Below are positions 7,713 through 15,757 of a DNA stretch of 35,881 nucleotides, in pieces. The DNA comes from an uncultured Akkermansia sp. (GTDB lineage: Bacteria > Verrucomicrobiota > Verrucomicrobiia > Verrucomicrobiales > Akkermansiaceae). The notes beneath the pieces are model-generated. The model did not search any database and was not told the DNA's origin. It was given only the letters and a program-made list of their open reading frames with translations. The stretch covers positions 1-35,881 of the forward strand of contig CANQGG010000022.1 of assembly GCA_947601655.1 (NCBI GenBank), in the 5' to 3' direction. Every line of letters starts with the position of its first letter. Position 1 is the stretch's first letter. The position numbers and the translations under genes were made by a program.

Positions 7713-8834
7713 ATGTTGCAAGCTGGAATTGTCGGATTGCCGAATGTAGGAAAATCAACGCTGTTCAATGCCGTGACGCGTTCGCGCAAGGCTGAGGCGG
7801 CGAATTATCCATTCTGCACGATCGACCCGAACGTGGGGGTGGTGGAGGTGCCGGATGCCCGTTTGGCCGTGCTGGCGGAGATGAGCAAGAGCGCGCAGAT
7901 TGTGCCAGCCGCCATTGAGTTTGTGGATATTGCCGGTCTGGTGAAGGGTGCGGCAGAGGGGGCAGGGCTGGGCAATAAGTTCCTTTCCCACATCCGGGAG
8001 ACGGATGCCATCGTGCAGGTTGTACGCTGTTTTGAGGATGCGGACATCATCCATGAGTTGGGGAGTGTGGATCCCGTGCGTGACATAGAGATCATCAATA
8101 ACGAACTTATCCTGGCTGACCTGGCATCGCTGGAAAAGCGCAAAGAGACGCGTGTGAAGAAAGCGAAGAGTGGGGACAAGGAGGCGAAGGAAGAAGTGGC
8201 GCTTATTGACAAGCTCATGCCGCATCTGGACGCGGGGAATCCGGCGATTACGCTGGAGTTGAGTGAAGCGGAGCGTAAGTTGTTGAAGTCTTTTTTCCTG
8301 CTGTCGGACAAAAAGAGCATTTTTGCCTGCAATGTGAGCGAGGCCGAATTGGCAGCAGTGCTGGCAGATCCGGATGCGCATCCTTTTGTGGGAGCTGTGA
8401 GGCGGTATGTTGCGGCGCAGCATCACGCTGAGGCAGTGGTGATTTCCGCGCGCATCGAAGAGGAGCTTGCTGAATTGCCGGAGGAGGAAGCACAGGAATA
8501 TCTGCAGGCTCTCGGAGTGGAGGATTCGGGCGTGAGTTTGCTTATTCGTGCTGTGTACCATCTGCTTGGCCTGCGCACGTACCTGACAACCGGTCCGAAG
8601 GAAACGCGGGCATGGACTATCCCCGCCGGGGCAAAGGCGCCACAGGCGGCCGGGGTCATTCATACGGATTTTGAACGGGGATTCATCGCGGCTCAGGTGG
8701 TGGCGTATGAGGACCTGGTAGCGTGCGGTTCATTGCTCAAGGCGAAGGAAAATGCCAAGCTGCGCATTGAAGGAAAGGACTACGTCGTGCAGGATGGGGA
8801 TGTGGTTGAATTCCGCTTCAATGTCTCCAAGTAG
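7713..8834 (+). CDS. ychF: Redox-responsive ribosome-binding ATPase YchF/Ola1
   Basis: A conserved Obg-related P-loop NTPase that binds ribosomes and prefers ATP. The 373-residue protein is full length. It has the G1 loop GLPNVGKST (8-16), the G2/effector region [11 protein letters not shown]3 [20 protein letters not shown], the altered G4 motif NVSE in place of NKxD (the hallmark of ATP preference), a coiled-coil insertion ([21 protein letters not shown]) and a C-terminal TGS domain ending [13 protein letters not shown]. The start is fixed by the P-loop position. It is monocistronic and divergent from tatA. Confidence 0.96.
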   Translation: MLQAGIVGLPNVGKSTLFNAVTRSRKAEAANYPFCTIDPNVGVVEVPDARLAVLAEMSKSAQIVPAAIEFVDIAGLVKGAAEGAGLGNKFLSHIRETDAIVQVVRCFEDADIIHELGSVDPVRDIEIINNELILADLASLEKRKETRVKKAKSGDKEAKEEVALIDKLMPHLDAGNPAITLELSEAERKLLKSFFLLSDKKSIFACNVSEAELAAVLADPDAHPFVGAVRRYVAAQHHAEAVVISARIEEELAELPEEEAQEYLQALGVEDSGVSLLIRAVYHLLGLRTYLTTGPKETRAWTIPAGAKAPQAAGVIHTDFERGFIAAQVVAYEDLVACGSLLKAKENAKLRIEGKDYVVQDGDVVEFRFNVSK

Positions 8835-8946
8835 GCGTATTTTCCAGTTGCCTTCCTGTGAGGGGCAGCATCACCTTTTGTGTTCTTGAAAGGAGGTATG
8901 TGGTGACGCGTCCTCCACTTGAAGCACATCCCCTCATTCCCCTCGG

Positions 8947-9486
8947 TCAAATTTTCTTCAGAGAGCGGATGCCCGTAATCGCAGCGATCCACTGCGCACC
9001 CGGGGCGTGAAGCGCAGTGTTGAAGTTGCCGACACACCGGTTGTACGTGAGCGCGAGTTCATCCTGGCGGAAAAGGGCATGAGACACGTCGTTGATCAGT
9101 TCCTGAAGTTCGGCGTCGTTTTGCATCTCCGGTATTTTCTCCATGGTTTCCACCGCGTTGAGCAGAATGAAGCGCAGATCCTTTTCCGTACGGCTCAGAC
9201 TCGATGCATCATCTGTGTCCGGCGGTAGCATTCCTCTCAGCGCCAGCACACGCTGGGAGTCATCTGCAAGGCAGCGCAGGCGACGCGGCCGCACATCCCC
9301 ACGCGGAAGAAAACCCGAGTAACGCAGTGTGAAATCAATAAGACTTTCGTTGCGGGAACGCGTGCCATCTCCCCAGCTTCTCCAGGCTTCTTCCGCCGCG
9401 CGCAGAAGCCGCTGCAAGCGCACCCATGTGCCGACTCCCCACGCCAGCACTGCAACGAGAATCCCTAACGGCACTGCATATTCCAT
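8947..9486 (-). CDS. LemA-like membrane-anchored protein
   Basis: The 179-residue protein has one N-terminal transmembrane helix (VPLGILVAVLAWGVGTWV) followed by a helical domain. The second half fits the LemA family: LRFILLNAVETMEKIPEMQND followed by LALTYNRCVGNFNTALHAPGAQWIAAITGI, matching the LemA block YN-x2-V-x2-(F/Y)N-T. The role of LemA proteins is poorly known. The first half is divergent from typical LemA, so the family call is moderate. It stands alone, convergent with ychF. Confidence 0.6.
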   Translation of the reverse strand: MEYAVPLGILVAVLAWGVGTWVRLQRLLRAAEEAWRSWGDGTRSRNESLIDFTLRYSGFLPRGDVRPRRLRCLADDSQRVLALRGMLPPDTDDASSLSRTEKDLRFILLNAVETMEKIPEMQNDAELQELINDVSHALFRQDELALTYNRCVGNFNTALHAPGAQWIAAITGIRSLKKI

Positions 9487-9590
9487 ATCCGGGCATTTTC
9501 TCGCACGCCCCTACCCGGCGCAAGAATATAGAACCAACTGTTGGAGTCAAAGGATGAAAATCCCAAATTTATCCAAAGTAGAAAAAACTG

Positions 9591-9628
9591 CACTTTGGGC
9601 TTGCAAAGTGGGTAGATGAGTGTATACT
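9591..9628 (+). promoter_or_regulatory. rpsM operon promoter overlapped by inverted repeats
   Basis: TTGCAA (9601-9606) and TATACT (9623-9628) are separated by 16 nt. The -35 box lies inside the inverted repeat CACTTTG / CAAAGTG (9591-9597, 9604-9610). The same left arm also pairs with CCAAAGT at 9573-9579. The predicted leader is about 70 nt. The overlapping repeats suggest an operator, but no regulator is evident. The rest of 9487-9706 shows nothing more. Confidence 0.65.
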
Positions 9629-9706
9629 CCGTTCGCTCCGTCGGCGCCGGCGCTCTGCGCTGTCCGCGGAGGAACCACCACAACGAACACTAAGAAAACC
9701 AGAAGT

Positions 9707-10078
9707 ATGGCACGTCTTTTCGGTATAGAGATACCTAATGAGAAGAGGGTGGAGGCTTCCCTGCGCTACATCTATGGCATCGGGGCATCCACCGCCAAGA
9801 AGGTGCTGGAGCAGGCCGGGGTATCGCCGGATTTGCGCACCGGCACCCTGTCGGATGCACAGCTGACCAAAATTGTGCAGGCGATCACGAGCAACAATAT
9901 CCTCATCGAGGGTGATCTGAGACGAGAGAAGCAGATGGCGCTCAAGCGACTCACGAGCATCAACTGCCTGAGAGGAATCCGCCATCGCAAAGGATTGCCG
10001 GTGCGTGGGCAGCGTACTCGTACCAATGCCCGCACCCGCAAGGGACGCAAGAAGACGGTGGGAGCGAAGAAGTCCTGA
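9707..10078 (+). CDS. rpsM: 30S ribosomal protein S13
   Basis: S13 sits in the head of the small subunit and contacts tRNA and the large subunit. The 123-residue product starts MARLFGIEIPNEKRVEASLRYIYGIG and ends with the basic tail LPVRGQRTRTNARTRKGRKKTVGAKK, both diagnostic. The ATG at 9707 is the family start; the open frame before it overlaps the promoter and has no Shine-Dalgarno. It is the first gene of rpsM-rpsK-rpsD. Confidence 0.97.
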   Translation: MARLFGIEIPNEKRVEASLRYIYGIGASTAKKVLEQAGVSPDLRTGTLSDAQLTKIVQAITSNNILIEGDLRREKQMALKRLTSINCLRGIRHRKGLPVRGQRTRTNARTRKGRKKTVGAKKS

Positions 10079-10125
10079 TTTTCTGAAGCGCAGCGCAAAA
10101 AATCTTAACACGTAGAAAGCGAATT

Positions 10126-10683
10126 ATGGCAGACGAAATACAAGAAGAGACAACGCCCGTGGCAGAGGCTGCGGCAGCGGCTCCCGAGGCAGCGGTGACT
10201 CCCGTAGCAGGAGAGATGACCGATGATCATGATCAGGGACAACGCAAAGGCGAGCAGCGGCGCGATATTTTCGCCGAGCTCGGTCTGGCGGAAGATGAGA
10301 CAAAAGTCAAGATTCTCAAGGCAAAGGGTAGTAAGAACATTACCACCGGCATCGTCCATATCAGCTCCACATTCAACAATACCGTGGTGAGTGTGACAGA
10401 TCTGAAGGGCAACGTGATCGGCTGGTCCTCCGCTGGTAAGCTGAATTTCAAAGGCAGTCGTAAGAGCACGGCCTATGCCGGGCAGGTGGTTTGCCAGGAT
10501 GCATGCCGCCAGGCCATGGGCCACGGCCTGAAGGAAGTGGAAGTGCGCGTGAAGGGACCGGGTTCCGGTCGCGAATCCGCCGTGCGCGCCGTACAGGCTA
10601 TGGGGTTGGAGATTTCCACCATCTCAGATGTGACGCCCATTCCGCACAATGGGTGCCGTCCTCCCAAGGCTCGTCGTGCCTGA
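10126..10683 (+). CDS. rpsK: 30S ribosomal protein S11 with an acidic N-terminal extension
   Basis: S11 lies on the platform of the small subunit near the mRNA exit. The conserved body runs from about residue 68 ([20 protein letters not shown]) to the end ([17 protein letters not shown]), including [16 protein letters not shown]. The product has 185 residues against the usual 127-131, because it carries about 55 extra N-terminal residues rich in Ala, Pro, Glu and Asp. The extension runs in frame from a clear ATG, and no internal start near the body is more convincing (the Met at residue 31 would still leave about 27 extra). It sits 47 nt after rpsM. Confidence 0.94.
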   Translation: MADEIQEETTPVAEAAAAAPEAAVTPVAGEMTDDHDQGQRKGEQRRDIFAELGLAEDETKVKILKAKGSKNITTGIVHISSTFNNTVVSVTDLKGNVIGWSSAGKLNFKGSRKSTAYAGQVVCQDACRQAMGHGLKEVEVRVKGPGSGRESAVRAVQAMGLEISTISDVTPIPHNGCRPPKARRA

Positions 10684-10724
10684 TGCCCCTCATCCTACAA
10701 CCCTGAACAATCGTAGAAAATACT

Positions 10725-11336
10725 ATGGCTCGTTATACTGGACCTACTGCCAAAATCAGCCGCCGCTACGGAGTGGAGCTTTTTGGAGTCAGCAAATCAT
10801 TCGCGCGTCGCCCCTTCCCGCCGGGACAGCATGGCGCCCGCGCCGGTCGCAAGAAGAAGTCGGATTATGGCGTGATGCTTGCTGAGAAACAGAAGCTGCG
10901 CTACATGTACGGTGTGCTGGAAGGCCAATTCCGCCGCTATTATCACGAAGCTTCCCGCCGCCGTGGTGTGACCGGCGATATCCTTCTGCAGCTCCTGGAG
11001 CAGCGTTTGGACAATGTAATCTTCCGCGCAAACTTCGCCAATACGCGTGCTGCCGCGCGCCAGATGGTCTCCCATGGGCATGTGCTGGTGAATGGCAGGA
11101 AGGTGAATATCCCCTCCTATAGCTGCAAGCCGGGGGATGTGGTGAGCATAGCTGCCAAGACGCGTTCTCAGGCTCTTGCCAACCGCTTCGTGGAGCTGAA
11201 CACGGACGCCTCTACCCCGGATTGGCTGAAGGTCGATACGACAAAATTGACCGCTGAGGTGCTGCGCGTACCCACGGCAGAGGAGATCGCCAGCATTGTG
11301 AATGTGCAGCTTATTGTGGAGTTTTACTCCCGATAA
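10725..11336 (+). CDS. rpsD: 30S ribosomal protein S4
   Basis: S4 is a primary assembly protein binding the 5' domain of 16S rRNA, and a translational repressor of the alpha operon in enterobacteria. The 203-residue protein is full length and is the zinc-independent (C-minus) form: MARYTGPTAKISRRYGVELFG lacks the N-terminal cysteines. The S4 RNA-binding domain is clear (LEQRLDNVIFRANFANTRAAARQMVSHGHVLVNGRKV). It follows rpsK by 41 nt and is closed by a strong terminator, so the usual downstream rpoA and rplQ are absent from this unit. Confidence 0.97.
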   Translation: MARYTGPTAKISRRYGVELFGVSKSFARRPFPPGQHGARAGRKKKSDYGVMLAEKQKLRYMYGVLEGQFRRYYHEASRRRGVTGDILLQLLEQRLDNVIFRANFANTRAAARQMVSHGHVLVNGRKVNIPSYSCKPGDVVSIAAKTRSQALANRFVELNTDASTPDWLKVDTTKLTAEVLRVPTAEEIASIVNVQLIVEFYSR

Positions 11337-11367
11337 GACAAAGCTCGCGCTTTACAGGCTTTTTTCA

Positions 11368-11402
11368 GGGTCCGCGGTTTTTCACGACCGCGGACCCTTT
11401 TT
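11368..11402 (+). terminator. Strong intrinsic terminator of rpsM-rpsK-rpsD
   Basis: A perfect 11-bp stem, GGGTCCGCGGT / ACCGCGGACCC, with an 8-nt loop is followed by TTTTT. It lies 31 nt after the rpsD stop. The sequence from 11403 to 11546 shows no gene. Confidence 0.93.
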
Positions 11403-11546
11403 CGTGGAAGTTTCTTCAGGAAGTCGAACCGGCTACGCGTTTGCTTCGTGGCGGCGTTCGACGGATGATTAACGTTGATGATTTCTGAATCGCCCGGCTC
11501 AACTCATTGTAACCTGGGTCAGAATGCGAGAGCGGAAGGGGTTCAG

Positions 11547-11792
11547 TCAAAGACGCCCTTCCGAAAGGCTGAAGTGTGCAAAACGGCATTGGTCGGGGCT
11601 GGCATCCTTCTCCAAATCATCGACGATCTCGTACAAGTCTTTCTTCCTCGTCTCCTCGTGCCGCATGTAGGTATCGAAATGATAGAGAGCCAGTTTGATG
11701 ACAGTGGTGCGGTCTATCATTCTCTCGTTCATAATTCGCTCAATAGAATTACACATCATTCCCGTGGCGCGGAAACAGATAACTTTGGGCAT
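11547..11792 (-). CDS. Small ribbon-helix-helix DNA-binding protein
   Basis: The 81-residue protein opens with a beta strand and two helices typical of MetJ/Arc/CopG-type folds: KVICFRATGMMCNSIERI, then MIDRTTVIKLALYHFDTYM. A charged tail follows (EETRKKDLYEIVDDLEKD). Such proteins bind palindromic operators as dimers. It is divergent from the tyrosine recombinase, and both promoters carry the palindrome CGGATTTTTAATCCG in their spacers, so it is a good candidate repressor of itself and of the recombinase. No Shine-Dalgarno is visible. The coding call rests on the fold pattern and context; an antisense open frame of similar span looks meaningless. Confidence 0.55.
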   Translation of the reverse strand: MPKVICFRATGMMCNSIERIMNERMIDRTTVIKLALYHFDTYMRHEETRKKDLYEIVDDLEKDASPDQCRFAHFSLSEGRL

Positions 11793-11938
11793 ATTTTTTC
11801 TGCGTGTATATGTTTGCTAATAGTGTTTGTTTGTATCTAAACCAGTGCAGACCTTTGAGTTGAGTTCTGCCTTGTCTCGGAATCATTACGTGACCGGACA
11901 GTGCATTTTCGCCTCATCAGCAACACCGTACGCTCGAT

Positions 11939-11967
11939 ATCGTAACGGATTAAAAATCCGCTTGCAA
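11939..11967 (-). promoter_or_regulatory. RHH-gene promoter with palindromic operator in the spacer
   Basis: On the minus strand, TTGCAA (11962-11967) and TACGAT (11939-11944) are separated by 17 nt. The spacer contains the perfect palindrome CGGATTTTTAATCCG (11946-11960), identical to that at 12114-12128. The leader to the RHH start would be about 140 nt. Confidence 0.5.
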
Positions 11968-12106
11968 TTCTTATTACATCAAAATCAATGTTTTTTTGCA
12001 GTTTTATGGTGCGTATTTCATCGATGTAGTGAGATGCGGAATCTCTTCGTTATATTCATTAAATGTTTGGATATAAGAGACAAAGATTTTTCTCGAAAAA
12101 AATGAT

Positions 12107-12134
12107 TTGACATCGGATTTTTAATCCGTATTCG
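12107..12134 (+). promoter_or_regulatory. Recombinase promoter with palindromic operator in the spacer
   Basis: A perfect -35 box TTGACA (12107-12112) is followed after 16 nt by the weak -10 TATTCG. The spacer is almost exactly the palindrome CGGATTTTTAATCCG (12114-12128), the reverse complement of the copy at 11946-11960. A protein bound there would block RNA polymerase. Confidence 0.6.
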
Positions 12135-12164
12135 AAATCGGCTAATAATTTGAAAATAAAAGAC

Positions 12165-13223
12165 ATGAAAGGAAAACGCGGTTGTCAGATTCCCCTGCCT
12201 TTTCCCCACTTGGAAGAGGAATTGCGCACCCTGCTCGCTATGCTTCTGGAAAGGAGAATGGCACAGGGAGGGGAGAGCTCTCATGGAGGACAGCACTGGT
12301 CGGGGAAGGGGGGCAGAGCATGTGCAGAAACTTCCGGCGGAATCAGTTTCCGCGGCGCGGTTTCTCTCTCTCTGGCAGAGAGAATGGACAAACGGGAACG
12401 CACAGTGAAAGAGCTGCGCTATATCCTCCGCCGCCTCATGAAATCACCCCGAGCCCTGGACCGTCAAAAATTGCACACCATCACGCCCCGGCAATGCGCA
12501 GATGCTTTGCAGGCGCATTTTCGCACGCCTCGGCAATACGCCAAGGGCAGGGCGCTGCTCCATTCGATTTTCACTTTCGGGCAGAGAAACGGCTGGTGCC
12601 TGGGCAATCCGGTAGCTGCCCTGCCAAAACCGCGCATTATTGAAAGGGAGATCATACCCCTTCCATGGGAGCAAATTATCGATCTCCTCCGGGCGAGTCA
12701 GCGTCCAGAATTCAGAGAATGCATGGCGGCGCTGGGGCTTATGCTTTGGGCGGGTATTCGCCCGGCGGAACTCTCGCGCTTGAGCTGGGAGGATATTGAC
12801 CGGGAAGAACAGGTTATCATTCTCAGAGCTCATCATACCAAGACAGGCGGCTGCCGACACGTCACCCTTTATCCTGTTCTTGCCGCCTGGTTGCGGCGCA
12901 TCCCTCTCGCCCGGAAAGGATCAGGTATGATTTGCCCCCGAAATTGGAGCACGCTTTGGCGTGACTTACGACGGGCAGCGGGCATCACCGAATGGCAGCA
13001 GGATGTCCTGCGTCACACTTTCGCCAGTTACCATCTCAAGCACTGGCATGATCTCCCGCGCCTTCAGGCAGAAATGGGGCATTTATCGCTTCAACTCCTC
13101 CGTACTCGCTACCTCAGTATGCGAGGCATCACGAAACATCACGCCCGGCTCTTCTGGTCTTCTTCTTTCAGTTTATCGATACGCTCTCAAGCTGAGTTTG
13201 GCTCGGTGAACATTTGTCCCTGA
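12165..13223 (+). CDS. Tyrosine recombinase / site-specific integrase
   Basis: It catalyses site-specific DNA strand exchange through a phosphotyrosine intermediate. The protein is about 352 residues long from ATG 12165; a TTG at 12150 would add five. The catalytic set is Arg199 (WAGIRPAELSRLSW), Lys226 (HTKTGGCRHVTL), Arg283-His284 (DVLRHTFASYHLK), His306 (MGHLSL) and the nucleophile Tyr316 (RTRYLSM). The position three residues before Arg283, often His, is Asp here. A core-binding domain lies at about residues 70-145. It could be the enzyme that flips the segment at 21913-22112. It could instead be the integrase of an old island, although no clear att pair delimits the locus. Confidence 0.9.
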   Translation: MKGKRGCQIPLPFPHLEEELRTLLAMLLERRMAQGGESSHGGQHWSGKGGRACAETSGGISFRGAVSLSLAERMDKRERTVKELRYILRRLMKSPRALDRQKLHTITPRQCADALQAHFRTPRQYAKGRALLHSIFTFGQRNGWCLGNPVAALPKPRIIEREIIPLPWEQIIDLLRASQRPEFRECMAALGLMLWAGIRPAELSRLSWEDIDREEQVIILRAHHTKTGGCRHVTLYPVLAAWLRRIPLARKGSGMICPRNWSTLWRDLRRAAGITEWQQDVLRHTFASYHLKHWHDLPRLQAEMGHLSLQLLRTRYLSMRGITKHHARLFWSSSFSLSIRSQAEFGSVNICP

Positions 13224-13432
13224 CTCGTACATCCAAGAAGCATAGAAAGGCTGGAGGATTGCTTTATATTGAAAGGGTTCAGTATGGGTAATCCTACCGG
13301 TGTACAGTAAGTCGAGTCGAGCTTTTTGTCGAAAAGAGAGCGCACAAACCCGCCATAATCGCATCCCGTCCACAATGGTATGCACAGAACGTTGATGAAA
13401 AGAGTCAAAATGATGGTGAATATCAATTTCAT
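13187..13432 (-). CDS. Possible small exported protein
   Basis: The 81-residue open frame begins MKLIFTIILTLFINVLCIPLWTGC, which looks like a signal sequence with a possible but non-ideal lipobox before Cys24. I recognise no domain in the rest. A GGAGG lies about 20 nt upstream of the ATG, further than usual. Its 3' end overlaps the recombinase gene by 37 bp on the opposite strand. It lies alone between the recombinase and the glycan operon. It may be real or chance. Confidence 0.3.
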   Translation of the reverse strand: MKLIFTIILTLFINVLCIPLWTGCDYGGFVRSLFDKKLDSTYCTPVGLPILNPFNIKQSSSLSMLLGCTSQGQMFTEPNSA

Positions 13433-13503
13433 ATACGCGGAAACGTCACTATCCTCCCCCCTTTTTTAGGAATATCCCAACAGGGTGGTTGATGGAAAAG
13501 GAT

Positions 13504-14724
13504 TTAAATTGATACGACTGATTTCCATGCTGGGGGAAGAGAGAAATCGAGATATTTGGAGGAAGAAGCAAAAAATGGCTCAATAGGAACATTGTCCCAT
13601 GTGACCTTTAACGCATTCATATCAAGCCCCCATGTATCAATAAAGTGTGCAAGGTATTTAATTTTTTCGGGATTTAACCCCATAATTCTCGTCCCGACAA
13701 GATCGACATCCAGCAAATCATAACCGCCAATTAAGACGTTAGAATGTTTCGATGTCGGGCAAAAGGGCCCCTGTCCCTCTCCTCCTAAGATTCCATCGAT
13801 AACGGAAAAATAATTCCGTTTTCTCATAAGCATGCCACGGTATAAATCTACTACCATGCGCCAGATCGTATCATTATTAGGGTGAGCTCCACGATGAGTA
13901 ACACAAGCGTGTTGAGCCGCAAGATAGCTCGCCTGATCGGGGTACTCATCACCTCCTTTCTCAGGGTATCCAACGCGCCAGTGTACAAGTTGATTTTTCT
14001 GCGTTATGCTTCCAACAAGACCCTTTAGATTAAGTGTAGCGCCTACTTTTTGGTGCGTCTTAAGTTTGGGGATGGAAATATAAACGTCAGCATCATAGAG
14101 GCTACGAGAAAATGTGTAAAGCTGGGTGTCATTTGTATGAGATTGCACAGTTTCCTCCCGCTCATTAAAGACCCCCCGAAAAAGACTGGGATCCATGCCG
14201 TATAACATGCTTTTTTTGCCAAGATTTACCTGAACTTCCCCATTTGGATCGCCGGATTGAGGAACCATCTTGTCTCTTTGCCCATAATACTTGAGATCTT
14301 TGCACACGAGGGGACGTAGATCGTAGATGCGACATGGCACATTATATTTGGTTTCCAGACGACGTATGCCGGTAAATTCCATCAACTCCTCAAAATCGGC
14401 ATCTATGGATGGGTTATCTGCAATAATAATTTCTCCTTGGTTTCCGAGAGCTTGCGCAACACGATCTGCAACAGCTTCAATCACGGCAGGATGAGTGATA
14501 ACGCAGTACAAATTATCGCGATGAGGACATGATGCTCGCCAGCGAGAAGCCACCCAATTTGGCTTGATAAAAACCCGCATTCCCGGCTTAATAAAATCGG
14601 AAAAAGGATTTTCAGAGGGACAGCCTAGGGACTTCAGCAGGGTATTCAATGCCCCATTGACGCGCTCCGGCATATAGCTATCAACTGAAGCTACAGCAAC
14701 TTTATGTATTTCTTTCTTTTCCAT
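13504..14724 (-). CDS. DUF362 domain protein, last gene of the leftward glycan operon
   Basis: The 406-residue cytoplasmic protein has the DUF362 pattern. It starts HKVAVASVDSY, followed by a metal-site-like MRVFIKPNWV, THPAVIEAVADRVAQAL, IIIADNPSID, the central IPKLKTHQKVGATLNLKGLVGS and a late VIDGILGGEGQGP. The family has no firmly assigned reaction in polysaccharide pathways, though members recur in cell-surface clusters. It overlaps the asparagine-synthase-like gene upstream by 23 bp, so the two products probably act in one step or sequence. No ferredoxin-type cysteine motifs are visible. No signal peptide is present. Confidence 0.8.
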   Translation of the reverse strand: MEKKEIHKVAVASVDSYMPERVNGALNTLLKSLGCPSENPFSDFIKPGMRVFIKPNWVASRWRASCPHRDNLYCVITHPAVIEAVADRVAQALGNQGEIIIADNPSIDADFEELMEFTGIRRLETKYNVPCRIYDLRPLVCKDLKYYGQRDKMVPQSGDPNGEVQVNLGKKSMLYGMDPSLFRGVFNEREETVQSHTNDTQLYTFSRSLYDADVYISIPKLKTHQKVGATLNLKGLVGSITQKNQLVHWRVGYPEKGGDEYPDQASYLAAQHACVTHRGAHPNNDTIWRMVVDLYRGMLMRKRNYFSVIDGILGGEGQGPFCPTSKHSNVLIGGYDLLDVDLVGTRIMGLNPEKIKYLAHFIDTWGLDMNALKVTWDNVPIEPFFASSSKYLDFSLPPAWKSVVSI

Positions 14725-15751
14725 ATTCTACGAGATTTAGAAATCTTTCCAAGATGTACAACATCCAGCGTTTGTCGCCATTTAATTGATCTGCACAACC
14801 GTGTATAAATTCAGGTCGAACAGGCCCCTGCCATGAAGCAAGCCATTGTTTAACGGCCCTTGGCATAGGAAGTTTAGCGGGCATCTCAAGATTGGGGTAG
14901 AGGCGTTGGAACAACTCGCGGAGCATATATTTGCTTTCTCCGGAACGGATGCGAGCTAAATCGAGCTTCTCCTGCAAACGCATGCGGTTAAACGGTGATG
15001 CATAGTGAAGTCCCGCGGTGGTGCATGCGTTGTCGTATGAACCATTTGCTTCCGTATAAAAATAATCGCAAATAAAACCGTACGTATCAATGTAATCTCC
15101 AGACTTGTACCGTTCAAATGGTTCGGTGATCATTTTCCCATTTTTCAAGACTTTCTCCGGGTTGAGATAGGTATAGCGCTCAATAAATTCCTCGTATTTC
15201 CAGTCTTTTGCCAACAGCCCATCCATACCTCCAAAGATGATGTCTGCGTTCTCCCCAAATAGAAAGTGAGTCACTCCATCCTTCTTGGCCTGCAAAGCTC
15301 CCATGTAGATTTGGGGTTCGATGGAATGAATCGGAGCCCCTTTGTGCATCATCAGTGCGTCGACACAATTCATGTAATCTTCCCATGTTACGTCCACAAT
15401 TTTATGAGCTAACCCGCACTCCTTTGCGTAGACGTCGGCCTGCTCTGATTCGTCTACCGACTGGGGAGCCAGACAACGGAAAGTGTATGCAACGGTGTCC
15501 TTTGGTACGTATCGAGCTAAAATTGCCGAGTCAATTCCTCCGGAGAGAGCAAGTCCTATTTTCCCTCCCTGTGAAAGAATCTCCTCAACGTAAGTCTCTA
15601 TAGCTATTTGAACATCGTCTGCAGTGAGGATAGGGTACACCTGGCTTGGGGCATTGAAGATGTTCGGCTTCATGCCTTCGCAAAAACATCGACTGGGGTC
15701 AACAACGTAGCGATAGATCAGGAAAGAATTACTGCAAAATAATGCATCCAT
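14702..15751 (-). CDS. Asparagine-synthase-like amide ligase without a glutaminase domain
   Basis: The 349-residue protein has the PP-loop ATP pyrophosphatase motif LALSGGIDSAIL (SGGIDS at 70-75) and a following FGENADIIFGGMDG block like the synthetase domain of AsnB. The N-terminal class II glutaminase domain (Cys2-type) is missing. It may use free ammonia, borrow a glutaminase, or adenylate a carboxylate for coupling to an amine. In a glycan operon this suggests amidation or amino-acid decoration of a uronic acid or similar group, but that is inference. It starts 6 nt after the cytidylyltransferase gene and overlaps the DUF362 gene. Confidence 0.82.
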   Translation of the reverse strand: MDALFCSNSFLIYRYVVDPSRCFCEGMKPNIFNAPSQVYPILTADDVQIAIETYVEEILSQGGKIGLALSGGIDSAILARYVPKDTVAYTFRCLAPQSVDESEQADVYAKECGLAHKIVDVTWEDYMNCVDALMMHKGAPIHSIEPQIYMGALQAKKDGVTHFLFGENADIIFGGMDGLLAKDWKYEEFIERYTYLNPEKVLKNGKMITEPFERYKSGDYIDTYGFICDYFYTEANGSYDNACTTAGLHYASPFNRMRLQEKLDLARIRSGESKYMLRELFQRLYPNLEMPAKLPMPRAVKQWLASWQGPVRPEFIHGCADQLNGDKRWMLYILERFLNLVEYGKERNT

Positions 15752-15757
15752 CGGAAT

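Noticed and set aside
8903..9010. Short frame with a strong AAAGGAGG upstream, starting at GTG 8903
   Set aside because: Only 35 codons, no recognisable features, and it runs antisense into the 3' end of the LemA-like gene. Probably a chance Shine-Dalgarno match.
11475..11840. Plus-strand frame of 121 codons opposite the RHH gene
   Set aside because: No domain pattern is visible, while the minus strand shows a coherent ribbon-helix-helix sequence and a matching promoter.
12105..12145. tRNA-like text (CGGATTTTTAATCCG followed by TTCGAAATCGG)
   Set aside because: It has no acceptor or D arm and cannot fold as a tRNA. The anticodon-arm likeness is kept only as a note on possible recombinase targeting.
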